NCBI GenBank assembly: GCA_902522465.1
Contig: CABYVV010000002.1
Coordinates: 129,764-182,110, forward strand
Direction: 5' to 3'
Length of the DNA: 52,347 bases
Origin: an uncultured Alphaproteobacteria bacterium
GTDB taxonomy: Bacteria; Pseudomonadota; Alphaproteobacteria; Methylaequorales; Methylaequoraceae
Shown here in pieces: positions 17,113-25,112 of the stretch (position 1 is its first letter; each line of letters begins with the position of its first letter). The translations under genes were made by a program, and so were the position numbers. The notes under the pieces are model-generated. The model was not told where the DNA came from. It did not search any database and was given only the letters and a program-made list of their open reading frames with translations.

Positions 17113-17135
17113 TTATTTATGGTAAATTAAAAAAT

Positions 17136-18908
17136 ATGAAAATTCCTTCTAATGTAATTCAAGAAGATTTAAAAAACAATTATGAAAAAAATTACACCTC
17201 TATAAAGGGAATACTCTGGTATAGCAAAAAAATAAATATGTCAGAGGTTGAGGAGATTAAAAATAAATTTAATTTAGATTTTAGCATTGCAAAACTTGCA
17301 GTATCTAGAGGTATAACTGTAAAAACTTTTAATGATTTTATTGAGCCGAAAATTAAAAATTTAATGCCTGATCCTATGGTCTTAGATGATATGGAGAAGG
17401 CAACAATCAAAATAATTGAATTTATAAATAAAAAAAAAAAAATAGGAATCTTAGGTGACTATGATGTTGATGGTTCTTGTTCTATTGCGCTTTTATATAA
17501 CTATTTAAATGATATTGGTAGCAGATGTGAATATTATGTTCCTGACAGGTTAGAGGAAGGCTATGGCCCAAATATAAAAGCTTTAAGAGAACTTAAACAA
17601 AAAAACTGTGAATTAATTTTAACGCTTGATTGTGGAACAACTTCATTTGAACCAATTAATCAAATTTGTAAAGAAGGGGCAGATGTAATTGTTGTTGATC
17701 ATCATATTGAATCAGGTCCTGCGCCGAATGCATTTGCAATCATAAATCCCAAAAAAAAGACTGATAACTCTCTTTTACAAAATCTTTGTGCTACAGGTGT
17801 AGTTTTTTTTTTAATCGTTGCGATAAATAGAAAATTAAAAAGTCAAAATTATTTTAGTTCTTTTTCAAGTCCAAATTTGATGAAGTATTTGGATCTTGTC
17901 GCACTTGCTACAATTTGTGATTTGGTAAAGCTTGATCAAATTAATAGAGCATTTGTTAAGCAAGGTATAAAAATTCTTAATAATACAAGTAATATCGGTT
18001 TAGGTTGTTTAATTGAAGATTCCGCAATTAATCAGAAGATCAATGAGTATCATTTGGGTTTTGTTCTAGGTCCTAGAATTAATGCTGGAGGTAGAGTAGG
18101 TGATTCAAAAATTGGAGCTAACTTATTAGTATGCAATGATAAAAATACTTCTTATGTTTTATCGCAAAAATTGTGTGAGCTTAATAATTTAAGAAAAAGT
18201 ATCGAAAAAAAAGTTGAAAAAGAAGCTTTATTTAAAGTTGATGAAAGTGACGAAAATATAATTTGTGTTCATCAAGAGGATTGGCATCCAGGTGTAATTG
18301 GTATAGTTGCAGCAAAATTAACTGAGAAGTTTAAAAAACCTTCTATTGTAATATCAGAGAAAAGTGAAATATGTACTGCTTCTTGTCGTTCTGTAAAGAG
18401 TTTTAATGTTGGAGAATTTATAACAGATAGTATTAGGTCTGGAAAAATAATTTCTGGTGGAGGTCATAAGATGGCAGGTGGATTTAGCATTGAAAGATCA
18501 AAAATTGAGGAATTTAAAAAAACTTTAAAAAATAAATATTTTAAAAATTATGAAGATATTTCAAAAAGCTTTGAGTTTGAATTGAATATATCCTCTATTA
18601 ATTTTAAATTGTTTCAACTAATTGAACAATTTGCACCATTTGGTATCGGTAATCCTAAACCAAGATTTCTATTAAAGGGTTGTTCAATTACATATCCAAA
18701 ATTAGTTGGTGAAAAACATTATTCCTTTTTTTTAGAAGATTCAATTGGGAATAACATTAAAGCAATTTGCTTCAATTCTTTAGGAACGGACATAGGAAAC
18801 ACCATAGAAACTAAATCAATTGTCAAGGGTGTGATCGTAACTTTGACAATGAACGATTGGAATGGGGACAGAAATATTGAAGTATTTGTTGAGGATGTTA
18901 TTTGTTAA
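17136..18908 (+). CDS. recJ: Single-stranded-DNA-specific exonuclease RecJ
   Basis: RecJ is a 5'-3' ssDNA exonuclease used in recombination and mismatch repair. The 590 residues contain the DHH-family motifs: GILGDYDVDGSCS (about 104-116), LDCGTTS, VVDHHIE (DHH motif) and the DHHA1 signature ISGGGHKMAGGF (about 445-456). A C-terminal OB-like region follows (APFGIGNPKPRFLLKG). The gene is divergent from pfp (23-bp gap). Its last 4 bp overlap a minus-strand gene. Confidence 0.95.
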   Translation: MKIPSNVIQEDLKNNYEKNYTSIKGILWYSKKINMSEVEEIKNKFNLDFSIAKLAVSRGITVKTFNDFIEPKIKNLMPDPMVLDDMEKATIKIIEFINKKKKIGILGDYDVDGSCSIALLYNYLNDIGSRCEYYVPDRLEEGYGPNIKALRELKQKNCELILTLDCGTTSFEPINQICKEGADVIVVDHHIESGPAPNAFAIINPKKKTDNSLLQNLCATGVVFFLIVAINRKLKSQNYFSSFSSPNLMKYLDLVALATICDLVKLDQINRAFVKQGIKILNNTSNIGLGCLIEDSAINQKINEYHLGFVLGPRINAGGRVGDSKIGANLLVCNDKNTSYVLSQKLCELNNLRKSIEKKVEKEALFKVDESDENIICVHQEDWHPGVIGIVAAKLTEKFKKPSIVISEKSEICTASCRSVKSFNVGEFITDSIRSGKIISGGGHKMAGGFSIERSKIEEFKKTLKNKYFKNYEDISKSFEFELNISSINFKLFQLIEQFAPFGIGNPKPRFLLKGCSITYPKLVGEKHYSFFLEDSIGNNIKAICFNSLGTDIGNTIETKSIVKGVIVTLTMNDWNGDRNIEVFVEDVIC

Positions 18909-19252
18909 TCTACAATCCTCATTTGAGTGTAGTATATTCTACAATCTTTACCATCTGTTGATATCAAACAATCAAGATATTCTGAAAGACGTGCGTTTGA
19001 ACATCCTGCCTCTTTGTATAGAGGAATTCCTTTGAAATTCTTTTCAAAGCTATTTTTAAATTTTTCCAATTCAGATGATTTGATATTAGGTTTGTCTTCG
19101 AATCGAATTTTAATTTTATTGATAGCTGTCTCGTAGGGAAATATTATCTCGTATCCCCTCAAGTTGCAGAGGTGATTATTAGCTTCTTTACCTTGACTTA
19201 GAAAAGGCAACAGCAAAATAGCAAATAAGGCGAATCTAGTAAGAAAAGTCAT
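18905..19252 (-). CDS. Small exported protein of unknown function
   Basis: I do not recognise the family. The 115-residue product starts with a signal peptide (MTFLTRFALFAILLLPFLSQGKEA). The mature part is about 92 residues with four cysteines (in HLCNLRG, EAGCSN, LDCLI and KDCRI), which could form two disulfides in the periplasm. The gene begins 71 bp upstream of tRNA-Glu on the other strand and its end overlaps recJ by 4 bp. A clear signal peptide, an uninterrupted frame and compact placement support a real gene. Confidence 0.6.
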   Translation of the reverse strand: MTFLTRFALFAILLLPFLSQGKEANNHLCNLRGYEIIFPYETAINKIKIRFEDKPNIKSSELEKFKNSFEKNFKGIPLYKEAGCSNARLSEYLDCLISTDGKDCRIYYTQMRIVD

Positions 19253-19281
19253 AATAAAATAATTTACATATAAATTAAAAA

Positions 19282-19297
19282 GACTATATATATAGTC
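19282..19297. repeat. 16-bp perfect palindrome in the divergent spacer
   Basis: GACTATATATATAGTC is fully palindromic. It lies between the start of the minus-strand exported-protein gene (19252) and tRNA-Glu (19324). Overlapping TATATA units could be -10 elements in both directions, or it could be a regulator site. No other copy was noticed in the window. Confidence 0.5.
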
Positions 19298-19323
19298 ATA
19301 TATTTTTTTTGCAAGTTTTAATT

Positions 19324-19399
19324 GTCCCCTTCGTCTAGTGGTTCAGGACACCGCCCTTTCACGGCGGCAACACGGGTTCGAATCCCGTAGGGGACGCCA
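19324..19399 (+). tRNA. tRNA-Glu(UUC)
   Basis: The acceptor stem GTCCCCT (19324-19330) pairs with AGGGGAC (19389-19395). It is followed by discriminator G and an encoded CCA (19397-19399). The anticodon stem-loop CCGCC-CTTTCAC-GGCGG reads TTC. The T-arm GGGTTCGAATCCC is standard. The spacer to the convergent tonB end holds only a weak AT-only hairpin (TTAATT-TAA-AATTAA). Confidence 0.96.
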
Positions 19400-19420
19400 T
19401 CCATTTAATTTAAAATTAAG

Positions 19421-20143
19421 TTAATCTGTTATAAGAAATTTGACTGGTATATTTACCGTATCATCAATAAATTTATTTCCTATCTTGGCAGGCGTAAATT
19501 TCCATTTTTTTAGTGTCTCAAGGCTGGCATTATCAAGTACTTTAAAACCACTTGACTCTAATACTTTTATTTCTGAAACATTGCCCTCTCTGTCAATTTC
19601 AGCTTGAATTATTACTCTGCCTTCCCAGCCTTTTTTTCTGGCGATTAAAGGATAAGTTGGATGAGGGTTTTTAGCAGAACCAATTTTATAAGTAGCGTTT
19701 GATGCAAAAGTACTTTTGGTGTTCTGATTTTCTGAAAATTCTTTAATTGTATAATTTAATGACTTTTTAGTATTATCTGAACTCTTAAAGGGTTTGTTTT
19801 CTAAAAAAGAATTATCAAAATTCTTTTTTTCAATATTATTTGAAGTTAAGTTTGTTTTTAAAACCTTATATAATTCATTTTCATCTTTTTTTTTTTCTAC
19901 TGAAGAAACTAAACTGTTCTGTTCATTGGTTTTATCTTTTACATTTTTAGTTTTTTTAATGGTTTTCTGAACATTTGTTCTTTTCATATCAATATTTTTA
20001 TTTTCACTCGATGGTAAGATAATAATTTCGGCCATTGAGGTTTCACTTTTCTTAAATTCCTTTCTGTCTATTAAGAAAAGTGAAATTGCAAGGGTATGAA
20101 TTCCAAATGAAATGATTAAACTTTTTAAAAAAGTAGTTTTCAT
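19421..20143 (-). CDS. tonB: TonB-family energy transducer
   Basis: TonB couples the inner-membrane proton gradient to outer-membrane receptors. The 240 residues have an N-terminal membrane anchor (about 7-26, KSLIISFGIHTLAISLFLID). A long Lys/Asn/Ser-rich periplasmic linker follows, and the TonB C-terminal domain is at about 155-240 (PTYPLIARKKGWEGRVIIQ, VLESSGFKVLDNASLETLKKW). The linker is not the proline-rich X-P repeat of E. coli TonB. The start lies 1 bp after the btuB stop, so it appears to be co-transcribed with btuB and under the B12 riboswitch. No exbB/exbD genes are in the window. Confidence 0.9.
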   Translation of the reverse strand: MKTTFLKSLIISFGIHTLAISLFLIDRKEFKKSETSMAEIIILPSSENKNIDMKRTNVQKTIKKTKNVKDKTNEQNSLVSSVEKKKDENELYKVLKTNLTSNNIEKKNFDNSFLENKPFKSSDNTKKSLNYTIKEFSENQNTKSTFASNATYKIGSAKNPHPTYPLIARKKGWEGRVIIQAEIDREGNVSEIKVLESSGFKVLDNASLETLKKWKFTPAKIGNKFIDDTVNIPVKFLITD

Positions 20144-20144
20144 T

Positions 20145-22145
20145 TTAAAATTCCTTAGAAATTTTAAATAAGGTATTAAATCCTGGAAGTGGGTAGTAAC
20201 TTACTGTGTGATAAACTCCTGAACCTGAACCAACAGCGTAGTTATAATGTATTTTATCTTGCAAGTTATTTAGCGCCAAAGAAGCTTTATAACCTTTAAA
20301 GCTTCCTACAAATCCTAAATTTAAGGTATGATAACCTTTTTGTACAATTTGATAGTTTCTGAAATCATTAAGAGGCCTAGAACTTGACTGATAATAAAAA
20401 TTAAAATAAGTCGAAAGATTTTGTAATGGTGAATAATTAATTTGTAAAGAATCTACAAAAGCTGGAACTCCTGGAAGATCATTTTCGTTTCTGTCCCCAC
20501 CTCTAAATTTTGCTTGTGTAAGAGTAAATGCATTTTCTATATTAAGGTTTTCCATGAAAGAATATTTAAAGTTATTCTCGATACCATATCTCTCGGTTGG
20601 TGCTAAGTTTTTGTTATAAAAAGAATTGTCCGTTGTAGAAATTTCAGAACGTAATCTCATATAGTAAAGAGTTGTAGTGATATTAAAACTATCAAAACTG
20701 AGTTTATGACCGAACTCAAAATCATGAGATTTTTGAGGTCCTAGTTTAAAACTTGTACTGTTAGTAAATCCACTGCCTAGTCCAATTCTTTCATCTAAAT
20801 TAGGATATCTAAAACTTCTTCCAATTTTTGTAGAAAAAATGTTGTAATTGTTGAGTTTATATTCGTAACCAAGATGATACGCAAATTGTGGGTTTGAAAA
20901 ACTTTCTGGAGATTTATCTGTATAAGTTCCTCCGTAGTATGACCCTGGTGTTACACTGTTAGATGCTCTAAGCCAATTTCCATGATATCTAGCCCCAACA
21001 GAAAATTTGTTTTCTGAGTTTAACTTAACATTTGAATTAAAATAGATAGCTGCAGTTTTATCAGTCATTTTAAAATTTGTATAATAATGTGCTCCATCAG
21101 ACTGCATTCTGTCGGAATAATAGTTAGCATAAATTAAATCTAGTCCAATAATATTGTCTAGGTCAATTTTATTGATCTTGTACTTAAAGAGATATCTTGG
21201 AGAAATCTGGTAATTATATATTTCTGTATCTGAAAACTCTCCCATATTAGCTTGGCTTTTATCAAAACTATAGCTACCGTCTATGACAACTTCATGATTA
21301 TTAATTGGAGAGTAGTTAAGCCCATAGAAAGTTTTATACCCATTTCTTTGGTTGAACTGAGTGGGTGTGCCGGTGCCTCTTGGATCACTCCTAAGTGTAA
21401 CCACACTCCTTGTTCCAGGCAATTCAAGATATTGATTATGTGCTAACACATTTAAATGATATGAGAGGTTTTCATTTGCTCCTTTAAATTCAATACTACC
21501 GTTTCTCTGACTAAGAGCATTATTTCTTCTAAAGCCATCGGTAGAAATAAAATTTGTATTTCCAGTAACTGAATATATGCCTGCTGTTTTTGTACCTGAT
21601 AATGCACCTTCGTATTTACCAAATGATCCAGTTGCGAATTTGGCAAATAAAGAGTCTTTTTGATTAGGAAGGATATCAGTAATGATATTTACAGTTCCTG
21701 CAGACGAGTTATTTCCATAAAGAACGGAATTGTTGCCTTTAGTAATTTCTATTTTCTGAATACTGTCAATCGGAATAATTGATAAATCAACCAAACTCAT
21801 ATCACCCATTGTGAGTTTTTGGCCATTTATTAGAATTGCTGTATTGTCCCTTGCTGTGTCCGCAAAACCTCTGATATCAATTCTCGACCCCACACCAAAC
21901 CCAGTACCATAAATATCAAATTGTTTTTTTACACCAGGATATTTTGTTATCAAATCAACAATTGATTCACTTGTTGAATTTTGAATATCACTTTTAGTTA
22001 TTGTATATGTTTCAGCACCATAGATTCCATCAACTTGTAGTTTAGAAGATTGTACAATAATCTCATCTTCTATCGTTTGAGCTTTTATTTCTTGATTAAT
22101 ACTGGCAATTAATATTACAAAAGTTAAAAAAAGAGATTTCCACAT
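20145..22145 (-). CDS. btuB: TonB-dependent vitamin B12 (cobalamin) outer membrane receptor BtuB
   Basis: The product is 666 residues from the ATG at 22145, which has an AAGGA RBS and gives a good signal peptide (MWKSLFLTFVILIASINQEIKA). The frame extends 28 codons further upstream, but this lies in the riboswitch leader and is not credible. The mature N-terminus (QTIEDEIIVQSS) has a TonB-box-like EDEIIV segment. A plug domain follows (DIRGFADTARDNTAILINGQ, YGNNSSAGTVNIIT). The remainder is a beta-barrel ending in a terminal Phe. Specificity for cobalamin is inferred from the cobalamin riboswitch just upstream. tonB follows 1 bp downstream. Confidence 0.9.
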   Translation of the reverse strand: MWKSLFLTFVILIASINQEIKAQTIEDEIIVQSSKLQVDGIYGAETYTITKSDIQNSTSESIVDLITKYPGVKKQFDIYGTGFGVGSRIDIRGFADTARDNTAILINGQKLTMGDMSLVDLSIIPIDSIQKIEITKGNNSVLYGNNSSAGTVNIITDILPNQKDSLFAKFATGSFGKYEGALSGTKTAGIYSVTGNTNFISTDGFRRNNALSQRNGSIEFKGANENLSYHLNVLAHNQYLELPGTRSVVTLRSDPRGTGTPTQFNQRNGYKTFYGLNYSPINNHEVVIDGSYSFDKSQANMGEFSDTEIYNYQISPRYLFKYKINKIDLDNIIGLDLIYANYYSDRMQSDGAHYYTNFKMTDKTAAIYFNSNVKLNSENKFSVGARYHGNWLRASNSVTPGSYYGGTYTDKSPESFSNPQFAYHLGYEYKLNNYNIFSTKIGRSFRYPNLDERIGLGSGFTNSTSFKLGPQKSHDFEFGHKLSFDSFNITTTLYYMRLRSEISTTDNSFYNKNLAPTERYGIENNFKYSFMENLNIENAFTLTQAKFRGGDRNENDLPGVPAFVDSLQINYSPLQNLSTYFNFYYQSSSRPLNDFRNYQIVQKGYHTLNLGFVGSFKGYKASLALNNLQDKIHYNYAVGSGSGVYHTVSYYPLPGFNTLFKISKEF

Positions 22146-22281
22146 ATTTTTTCCTTTCTCAGATTTGTATCTGAAAACAATTAAAATAAGTGAGATAGTT
22201 GAGTCCCACCATGGTTGACACGTCACCACGATGGATTTTCCATATCAGAAGACCTACCCGCAGTCTGATTGAATGACGCTA
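22146..22281 (-). promoter_or_regulatory. Expression platform and leader between the B12 aptamer and btuB
   Basis: This 136-nt leader links the aptamer to the btuB start. On the minus strand it holds two small hairpins. One is TCAGA/TCTGA (22245-22268), whose loop is rich in G and could be the kissing-loop partner or a switch helix. The other is ATGGA/TCCAT (22231-22243). No T-run typical of an intrinsic terminator is seen, so control is more likely at translation. The RBS AAGGA is near 22155. Confidence 0.5.
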
Positions 22282-22428
22282 ACTTAGCAGGTTTCCTGAC
22301 TCATTGCTTTTGGTTTTGTCGCCTTCCCAATTATATCAGTGGCACATTGACAAAACACACAATTTACAGTAGCGGGGGCTGTACTAGACTTTAACTAGTT
22401 TCCCTTTTAACCCTTGCAGGCACTAAGT
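22282..22428 (-). promoter_or_regulatory. Cobalamin (adenosylcobalamin-type) riboswitch
   Basis: On the minus strand the order of conserved elements is complete. First is AAGGGTTAAAAGGGAA, then CCCCCGCTACTGT, GCCACTG, GGGAAGGCG and finally the B12 box AGTCAGGAAACCTGC (22287-22301). P1 closes as ACTTAG (22423-22428) with CTAAGT (22282-22287). These match the known cobalamin riboswitch consensus. It lies 5' of btuB-tonB and should turn down expression when B12 is plentiful. The opposite strand holds the msrA start 62 bp beyond. Confidence 0.95.
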
Positions 22429-22437
22429 ATATTTATC

Positions 22438-22465
22438 ATATTATTTTTATTAGAATTAAAGTCAA
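22438..22465 (-). promoter_or_regulatory. Predicted promoter of the riboswitch-btuB-tonB unit
   Basis: On the minus strand TTGACT (22465-22460) and TAATAT (22443-22438) are 16 bp apart. An alternative -10, TATGAT, lies at 22440-22435 with 19-bp spacing. Either would start transcription at about 22430, next to the 5' end of the aptamer P1 helix. Confidence 0.5.
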
Positions 22466-22489
22466 TTTAATTGTAAAACAAGAGTAGTA

Positions 22490-23035
22490 ATGAGCATATT
22501 TGATAAAGACCTTACAATAAATGAACCTAGTCATCTCTCTGAGATATTTTTTGGTATGGGTTGTTTTTGGGGAGCTGAAAGAAAATTTTGGCAGTTAGAT
22601 GGTTTGTATACAACGGCTGTCGGATACGCTGGAGGTCATACTAAAGATCCAAATTATGAAACTGTTTGCAATGGCGATACAGGTCATGCAGAAGTTGTAA
22701 AAGTCATTTATGATCAACAAATAGTTAGTATAAAACAATTGCTAAAAATTTTTTGGGAGTCTCACGATCCTACTCAATTAAATAGACAAGGAAATGATAT
22801 CGGTAGTCAATATAGATCAATTATTTTATCAAATAATAGTAAAGAAATTGAACTTCTACAGGATTCAAAAAAGAAATTTCAAATTGAACTAGATAAACTG
22901 TCATATGGACCAATTAAAACCGAAATAGTAATTCTTGATAAATTTTATTTAGCTGAAGATTATCATCAAAAGTATTTACATAAAAACCCAAACGGATATT
23001 GCGGTTTAAAAGGAACTGGTGCTTATTACCCCTAA
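22490..23035 (+). CDS. msrA: Peptide methionine sulfoxide reductase MsrA
   Basis: MsrA repairs oxidised methionine (S-form). The 181 residues have the active site GMGCFWGAE with C25, then YAGGHTKDPNYETVCNGDTGHAEVV, and FWESHDPTQLNRQGNDIGSQYRS. The end (NPNGYCGLKGTGAYYP) has a possible resolving Cys. The start ATG at 22490 is 25 bp from the minus-strand promoter of btuB. Its stop overlaps the convergent CPBP gene by 4 bp. Confidence 0.96.
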   Translation: MSIFDKDLTINEPSHLSEIFFGMGCFWGAERKFWQLDGLYTTAVGYAGGHTKDPNYETVCNGDTGHAEVVKVIYDQQIVSIKQLLKIFWESHDPTQLNRQGNDIGSQYRSIILSNNSKEIELLQDSKKKFQIELDKLSYGPIKTEIVILDKFYLAEDYHQKYLHKNPNGYCGLKGTGAYYP

Positions 23036-23634
23036 TAAAAGTATCTTCCCAAACCTAATGTAAAAATAACTTGTCCTCCGAGTGAATGCACCAAAACACA
23101 TGTTAAAAACGATTCTTTTAAGTACAAGTAAGAAAAAATTGGCGAAGCAATTGCTGTTAGCAAAATCGCATGAGGATTATTAAAAACAATGTGGGCAAAA
23201 GAAAAAAAAAATAAATTTAAAAGTGTGATTAATAATAAATTACCACTGAAAAGTTTCTTATATCTTTGATAAAAGTAAACTCTGTAAACAATTTCTTGTG
23301 GAATCACTGAAAAGAAAGGATAGATAAACATGACTATAATCCACAACAGAAAATTATTTTTTGGAAAACTAAAAAGAAGAGTTGGATCATAATATAAAAC
23401 ATATAAATAACCAAAAATAAGAAACACCAAAAAACAAATAAAAGAGATTCTCCAATTAATTTTTTTAGTTAATGCTTTTGATTTAAAACTTTTATCTTTT
23501 CTTAGCTTTAGAAACGTAAATATAAAGACAAGATACAATAAAGTGAAAATTAATATTTTAGACTGAAAAATTAGAATGAATAATGGTAAAAATAAATAAA
23601 TAAAAAATAATTCAAATTTTAAGGAACTAGCCAT
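23032..23634 (-). CDS. CPBP-family intramembrane metalloprotease (CAAX-like)
   Basis: The 200-residue product has about six hydrophobic segments. The family motifs are visible: E114 and R118 in IPQEIVYRVYFY (the usual EExxxR has Gln first here), H148 in FFFSFAHIVF, and H183 in LVHSLGG. CPBP proteins are membrane metalloproteases of mostly unknown substrate, related to CAAX prenyl protease 2. The gene overlaps the preceding PNPOx-like gene by 16 bp, so the two are probably translated together. Confidence 0.75.
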   Translation of the reverse strand: MASSLKFELFFIYLFLPLFILIFQSKILIFTLLYLVFIFTFLKLRKDKSFKSKALTKKINWRISFICFLVFLIFGYLYVLYYDPTLLFSFPKNNFLLWIIVMFIYPFFSVIPQEIVYRVYFYQRYKKLFSGNLLLITLLNLFFFSFAHIVFNNPHAILLTAIASPIFSYLYLKESFLTCVLVHSLGGQVIFTLGLGRYFY

Positions 23635-24236
23635 TTTGATTCAATGCTGAGATTAGAATTATCTCTATTTATTTTAAACAAAGCTCTCCGATGTCCTTGA
23701 CTTGCTAAAAACAACCACTCTATTTCATCTATAAAAATTCTTATAACTGTAAAATTTTCGAAACCTTTATTGGCTTCTTCAGAGGAAGGTGCTTCTGATT
23801 CAAATTTATTTGGAAAACCAGAGGTTGGATTATTAGAAACTTGTCCAGGAGGGTTGGATGTAAGATAACATCTCTTAGACCAATTCGAAAGTTTGTCCCA
23901 CGATTCTTTTTTAGATTTTTCTAAATTTGTTGTACCTCGAATTCTAAGTTGAATTTTTTTTTGATCATCATATAAAACCAAACATGTAAAGTTATTATTT
24001 TTTAAATGTTCAACTTTTTCAGATCTATTATCAGTATGAATGCCAATAGTTAAATCTTCCTGCGAGAAACTTCTTAATACGACCGTTCTTGCATCAGGTT
24101 TGTTATGTAAATCTACAGTATTAAGAACAAGATTATGGAAATTAGATTTTCTTTTTTTTACACCTTGAAATAAAAGAGAAAAAATCTCTTTTCTTGTTTC
24201 TTCGAGTGAATTATAAAATTTTGGTATCTCTTTCAT
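23619..24236 (-). CDS. PNPOx-like FMN-binding protein (not classical PdxH)
   Basis: The 205-residue protein belongs to the pyridoxamine 5'-phosphate oxidase-like split-barrel flavoproteins. The pattern is PDARTVVLRSFSQEDLTIGIHTDNRSEKV, then KIQLRIRGTT, NWSKRCYLTSNPPGQ and ENFTVIRIFIDEIEWLFLASQGHRRALF. This resembles the COG5135 group rather than PdxH itself, since the PdxH C-terminal substrate motif (RLSPQ) is missing. The substrate is unknown. Gene order on the minus strand is rlmB, this gene, CPBP protease, each overlapping the next, suggesting one operon. Confidence 0.75.
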   Translation of the reverse strand: MKEIPKFYNSLEETRKEIFSLLFQGVKKRKSNFHNLVLNTVDLHNKPDARTVVLRSFSQEDLTIGIHTDNRSEKVEHLKNNNFTCLVLYDDQKKIQLRIRGTTNLEKSKKESWDKLSNWSKRCYLTSNPPGQVSNNPTSGFPNKFESEAPSSEEANKGFENFTVIRIFIDEIEWLFLASQGHRRALFKINRDNSNLSIESKWLVP

Positions 24237-24952
24237 TTTTTAAGACATTCATATAATGCTATAGAAACGCAATTAGAAACATTTAAACTTTCAATTCTTT
24301 TGTCCTCTACTTTTAAGTTAATTTTGGTTTTGAAATCGCAGTTCTTCATAATTAATGGTCTAATTCCCTTGCCTTCAGATCCAAATATCAAAACCTTTTT
24401 TAGATCTTTTGGTACCTCGGATATATTACTCTTAGCATTCATATCAAATCCCACAATCCAATAACCCATTTTTTTCAATTTTTCAACTGTTCTGTTTAGG
24501 TTAATAACTTCAATAAAGTTTATTTTTTCAAATGCTCCACTTGCAGATTTAATTAAAAAGGGATTTATGTTGAAAGAGTTATCTTTATTTGAAATTATTG
24601 TTTTTATTCCAAATAAATAGGATGTTCTTAAAATAGATCCAACATTTTGTGAATCATTTAAGGAATCGAGTATTAAAATGTTTTTTTCATTTTTATCAAT
24701 TTCCTCTAAACTTATTTGTTTTAAACTTTTACATTTCAATAAAACACCTTGATGAACATTATTTTTAATTTCAGAATCTATTTCTTTTCTTGAAACAATA
24801 TAAAGTTTACTTATTCCTCTATTTTCAATTACAAATTTATTTTTTTCAAAAAACTCTTTTGTACATTTTAAGGAAATTATAATCCTTTTTGAGTTTTCAA
24901 TTGCAGATAGTGCTGCATGTTGTCCCATTATTGTGTCTATTTGATTATCCAT
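24233..24952 (-). CDS. rlmB: 23S rRNA (guanosine-2'-O-)-methyltransferase RlmB / SpoU-family
   Basis: RlmB methylates a 23S rRNA guanosine ribose, in the TrmH/SpoU superfamily with a trefoil knot. The 239 residues show an N-terminal RNA-binding part and the knot motifs ILDSLNDSQNVGSILRTSYLFG, VLIFGSEGKGIRP and RIESLNVSNCVSIALYE. The subfamily (RlmB rather than TrmH) is inferred from length and from the position before tRNA-Tyr in alphaproteobacteria. It ends in a 4-bp overlap with the PNPOx-like gene. Confidence 0.85.
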   Translation of the reverse strand: MDNQIDTIMGQHAALSAIENSKRIIISLKCTKEFFEKNKFVIENRGISKLYIVSRKEIDSEIKNNVHQGVLLKCKSLKQISLEEIDKNEKNILILDSLNDSQNVGSILRTSYLFGIKTIISNKDNSFNINPFLIKSASGAFEKINFIEVINLNRTVEKLKKMGYWIVGFDMNAKSNISEVPKDLKKVLIFGSEGKGIRPLIMKNCDFKTKINLKVEDKRIESLNVSNCVSIALYECLKK

Positions 24953-24981
24953 TTATTTATAATAAATTTAAATTTTTTTCC

Positions 24982-25011
24982 TTTACAATTCATAGGCTTT
25001 AAAAGTATACA
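24982..25011 (+). promoter_or_regulatory. Predicted promoter of tRNA-Tyr
   Basis: TTTACA (24982-24987, 5/6) and TATACA (25006-25011, 4/6) are 18 bp apart. They lie in the 69-bp gap between the divergent rlmB start and the tRNA, with a start about 4 bp before the mature 5' end. Confidence 0.4.
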
Positions 25012-25021
25012 TTCATCTTAT

Positions 25022-25107
25022 GGAGGGATGGTAGAGTGGTCAAATACATCAGACTGTAAATCTGACGGCGTAAGCCTACGTAGGTTCAAATCCTACTCCC
25101 TCCACCA
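25022..25107 (+). tRNA. tRNA-Tyr(GUA)
   Basis: The acceptor GGAGGGA (25022-25028) pairs with TCCCTCC (25097-25103). Discriminator A and an encoded CCA follow. The anticodon arm CAGACTGTAAATCTG gives GTA. There is a long class II variable arm (acggcgtaagcctac), as expected for bacterial tRNA-Tyr. The convergent arsC gene ends 5 bp downstream. Confidence 0.96.
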
Positions 25108-25112
25108 TTTTC

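Noticed and set aside
22213-22220. Plus-strand TTGACA in the btuB leader as a promoter for msrA
   Set aside because: It is about 270 bp from msrA, no -10 follows at normal spacing, and the region is explained by the riboswitch leader on the other strand.
22146-22229. 28-codon N-terminal extension of btuB
   Set aside because: It lies in the riboswitch leader and gives no signal peptide at its N-terminus. The ATG at 22145 has a good RBS and signal sequence.
23619-24236. Annotating the flavoprotein as PdxH
   Set aside because: The C-terminal substrate motif of true PdxH is missing and the pattern fits the COG5135 PNPOx-like group.
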